This document shows positions 6,701 to 7,467 of a stretch of 7,467 nt of DNA, piece by piece. The notes under the pieces are model-generated. The model was not told the origin of the DNA and did not search any database. It was given only the letters and a program-made list of their open reading frames with translations. The stretch comes from Candidatus Margulisiibacteriota bacterium (GTDB lineage: Bacteria > Margulisbacteria > WOR-1 > O2-12-FULL-45-9 > XYB2-FULL-48-7). Both the position numbers and the translations under genes were made by a program. The first letter of the stretch is position 1, and each line of letters begins with the position of its first letter. Location: assembly GCA_028717325.1 (NCBI GenBank), contig JAQUOB010000007.1, forward strand, positions 5,807 to 13,273. The letters run 5' to 3'.

Positions 6701-6831
6701 TGAAGAGTAGCGGCAGGATTGAGGCCTTGATGTTTTAGTGCTTTGACCCCTTGGTCCCTTGCCTGATTATGTATATAGCTGTAGATCCTGGGACTGAACG
6801 TCCAAAGATAATTTCTAATAGTTTTTGGCAT
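3733..6831 (-). CDS. Fusion of uncharacterised N-terminal region, LuxD-like acyl hydrolase and SAM methyltransferase
   Basis: 1032 residues in three parts. Residues 1-450 are not recognised: a low-complexity start, a helical block near 78-155 that could be a winged helix, a mixed alpha/beta region near 167-385 with a faint GAF-like look, then a charged linker. An Arg-rich amphipathic helix at about 450-477 may dock on the membrane. Residues 485-745 are an alpha/beta hydrolase resembling LuxD acyl transferases (PF02273), which release fatty acids from acyl-ACP. Shared features are RYDDACSVGESEG (544-556), nucleophile S592 in PFSLSAR, acid D691 in GSEDPWV and H722 in LSHR, so the triad is complete. 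Residues about 800-1030 are a class I methyltransferase: motif I VLDVGCGNG (822-830), the SAM-ribose acid D858 in GVDF, then LDVEQGELP (889-897) and LKKGGSIVLTS (929-939). The substrate is unknown. An in-frame TAA lies two codons before the ATG, so this is the earliest start, but the nearest Shine-Dalgarno-like GAAGGG is about 15 bases away and a later start is possible. It is the gene upstream of the kinase. Confidence 0.85.
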   Translation of the reverse strand: MPKTIRNYLWTFSPRIYSYIHNQARDQGVKALKHQGLNPAATLQPALATAPLKSARDLEMQTVFMTSRINTPMNRPALSLVDEAAQIMPLITDMSESNNGIFTKKEYREWCGRKRISVNYETLLNYLLSKYMVQVQNIQPGDENDTFKLVDQEQLIEDAAAGLNRNLKRAPTLHAVFNIATQIMSELWVAPRLYLYDPQKKLAILASGIERDAKESNYAAWRSLRSLFDEARRRYVRSKDPRTLSVVDLKKEEQLHLDGKENETITDHDSIKDDYEKFKLLPGNPGKLVYGVFAFRTETIKARYPEDIEAQKENSIFGFWLGSNRVPNDEEGAALVGRYPGLYSAEPLSKNNTDPDIASKLYALVLRKVGERISVLTAGRDFQEMWRAESLKIAEEEENSGARIPAFNGQAAVATPTADLVKVETTKRATEVKVDALDLAALPAIEHSRFVPMPVLILWHRVRLFFRGLIDRLIRRWQAKEPLKLTDFYNREGARVKAYLDYPEKVDDPRNVPWVIIPPAFGKTKETSFLLALYLKKNGFGALRYDDACSVGESEGEIYDLTLSGSTANILAAADYLSINIKPQSIGLVPFSLSARPAIKAASLDGRIDFLLPIVGSPNVESLLSRVYGENLVGDYQAGLRKGALNLLGHIVDSDKFLGDTDRAGYAGLTTTLEDMNNVKIPIIWSCGSEDPWVDIDEVQQVLNVNPAGAQREIKTYRGLSHRVREAGKAPEIFAEVVRQIKSLATGQTVSSDEIIHPKDSEIVKRGVLERHRISKRLSREEEVHNWNKYLEGFDILLETRDYMDYLELMWKHLEIRPGDNVLDVGCGNGNFLTLSLDRMALQMETSGWGRGVMTGVDFVEAALGRAEQRIDKIKVKRKDLPALELHKLDVEQGELPHQPEFYDKIVASLFLSYLQKPEAAVKKICERLKKGGSIVLTSLKPDADVSQIYFRFMEKLKADYPGADQKEMLERARNLLNSAMGWIEVEEESGRFKYLSAAELENLLKANGIEIVASTRSFGDQAVVVVGKKPL

Positions 6832-6869
6832 GATTTAAGCGTTTTTCCCTTCATAATGTTGTCGGCCGC

Positions 6870-6895
6870 AATTTCGGGAAATTTCACCTAAATTT
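6870..6895. other. Helically phased AATTT tracts upstream of the fusion gene
   Basis: Three A/T tracts (AATTT at 6870, AAATTT at 6879 and AAATTT at 6890) have centres 10 and then 11 bp apart, one helical turn each. Phased AnTn tracts are the classic pattern for intrinsically bent DNA. GGGAA also recurs 20 bp apart beside them (6876 and 6896). They lie between the candidate -10 box and the fusion-gene start, so they may be a curved leader or protein-binding region. Confidence 0.4.
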
Positions 6896-6909
6896 GGGAA
6901 ACGGGGGGA

Positions 6910-6915
6910 ATTATA
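6910..6915 (-). promoter_or_regulatory. Possible -10 box for the fusion gene
   Basis: A perfect TATAAT on the minus strand lies in the 90-bp gap after the preceding membrane-protein gene and would give a leader of about 70 bases. No good -35 hexamer is present 16-18 bp upstream, where the sequence is an A-rich stretch overlapping the end of the previous gene. It is therefore a candidate only. Confidence 0.33.
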
Positions 6916-6921
6916 GCCTTA

Positions 6922-7467
6922 TTATTGAGCAGTGTTTTTTTCGTAGATCGTGGCGGTCAGGCCGATGCGCTCGAACCGCCGGGCGGAGAACTCCCTGATC
7001 TCGCCGAGCCGCTGTTTATCGGCCAGATAACCGTTCCAGAGGAAGAGCGAGTCGTCCAAAATATCCGACTGGTAGGGACTGTTCGTGTCAAGGGTCACGG
7101 TCAGGAAATACCGGCTGTTGCGGAACATCTCGTCGGGGCTGATGGCCGGATCGGCCAGGACCGGGGCGTTCCAGTCCCAGAAATGGAAAGCAATCCCTTC
7201 GGAATTCAAATGCTGAAGATTGACCGCGGAGGCCAGCGGGTAGCGCGTCAAAAGCCCCTGGCGGTAATAGTTGAGGACCGAGACCATGCTCTCCCCCGGC
7301 CGCTCGGGGACAAAGAGCGAGACCGCGCGCGGCAGCGAAATCAGGGCCGGCAGAAATATGACAAGGAGGATCACGGCGGCGGCCTTCTGGTATTTTTCCA
7401 GCAGATAGAAGACCGCGATCGAAAAAACTATGAACAGGAAAGGCGCGATGATATAGATGAATTGGGG
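6922..7467 (-). CDS. C-terminal part of a membrane protein, probably GT39/ArnT-like glycosyltransferase (5' end outside window)
   Basis: The frame is open from the right edge to the TAA at 6922-6924, giving 181 residues; a GTG at 7374 is internal, since the frame continues upstream of it with membrane-type sequence. Two hydrophobic segments are visible, about residues 3-23 and 31-53, separated by a short charged loop (LEKYQK). A soluble tail of about 130 residues follows, probably extracytoplasmic, rich in Trp, Phe and Tyr (for example FHFWDWNAP). This pattern, last membrane helices then a periplasmic C-terminal domain, fits the polyprenyl-phosphate-sugar-using mannosyltransferase/ArnT group (GT39/GT-C), but the catalytic N-terminal loops are outside the window, so the assignment is tentative. 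It precedes the fusion gene on the same strand by 90 bp, with no evident terminator in the gap, so co-transcription is possible. Confidence 0.6.
   Translation of the reverse strand, partial: PQFIYIIAPFLFIVFSIAVFYLLEKYQKAAAVILLVIFLPALISLPRAVSLFVPERPGESMVSVLNYYRQGLLTRYPLASAVNLQHLNSEGIAFHFWDWNAPVLADPAISPDEMFRNSRYFLTVTLDTNSPYQSDILDDSLFLWNGYLADKQRLGEIREFSARRFERIGLTATIYEKNTAQ

Noticed and set aside
3733..6831. A bioluminescence (lux) operon, suggested by the LuxD-like domain
   Set aside because: No luciferase, reductase or synthetase gene is present nearby; the resemblance is limited to the acyl-transferase fold and its motifs.

Overview
The window looks like a slice of a compact bacterial chromosome of roughly balanced base composition, with almost no non-coding DNA; the longest gap is about 90 bases. 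The gene content is a secreted DUF4015-type glycoside hydrolase, a CheY-like receiver, a multi-spanning GAF histidine kinase, a giant hydrolase-methyltransferase and a polytopic glycosyltransferase-like protein. The receiver's style of sequence and the intergenic heptamer repeat suggest an uncultured, envelope-rich lineage, perhaps a candidate phylum such as Margulisbacteria (WOR-1) or Omnitrophota. That placement is an impression, not a demonstration. No tRNA, rRNA, CRISPR array, transposase or phage gene was found.

Layout. (1) Bases 1-1049, minus strand: nearly complete putative glycoside hydrolase with a signal peptide, running off the left edge. (2) Bases 1130-1600, plus strand, divergent from it: a stand-alone response-regulator receiver with a strong Shine-Dalgarno. 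(3) Bases 1598-1650: a 53-bp array of TAAG/CTTA boxes in strict 7-bp register with dyad symmetry, lying between convergent genes. (4) Bases 1654-3681, minus strand: histidine kinase with about nine membrane segments, a GAF domain and complete HisKA/HATPase boxes. (5) Bases 3682-3732: a 51-bp gap with a consensus-like promoter whose -10 box lies inside a perfect 17-bp palindrome. (6) Bases 3733-6831, minus strand: a 1032-residue protein joining an uncharacterised N-terminal half, a LuxD-like acyl-transferase/thioesterase domain with a complete Ser-Asp-His triad, and a class I SAM-dependent methyltransferase. (7) Bases 6922-7467, minus strand: the C-terminal end of a membrane protein, probably a GT39/ArnT-like glycosyltransferase.

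How they may work together. The hydrolase-methyltransferase and the kinase are consecutive on the same strand, and the receiver faces the kinase. The kinase has no receiver and the regulator has no output domain, so they are natural candidates for a phosphorelay pair. An acyl-ACP/acyl-ester hydrolase fused to a methyltransferase next to a multi-TM kinase is reminiscent in logic, not in homology, of the Ralstonia Phc circuit, where a methyltransferase makes a fatty-acid methyl ester sensed by a membrane kinase. A lipid-derived signal or a lipid-modification stress circuit is therefore the most interesting hypothesis, but it is inference. The flanking glycoside hydrolase and glycosyltransferase point to an envelope-polysaccharide neighbourhood.
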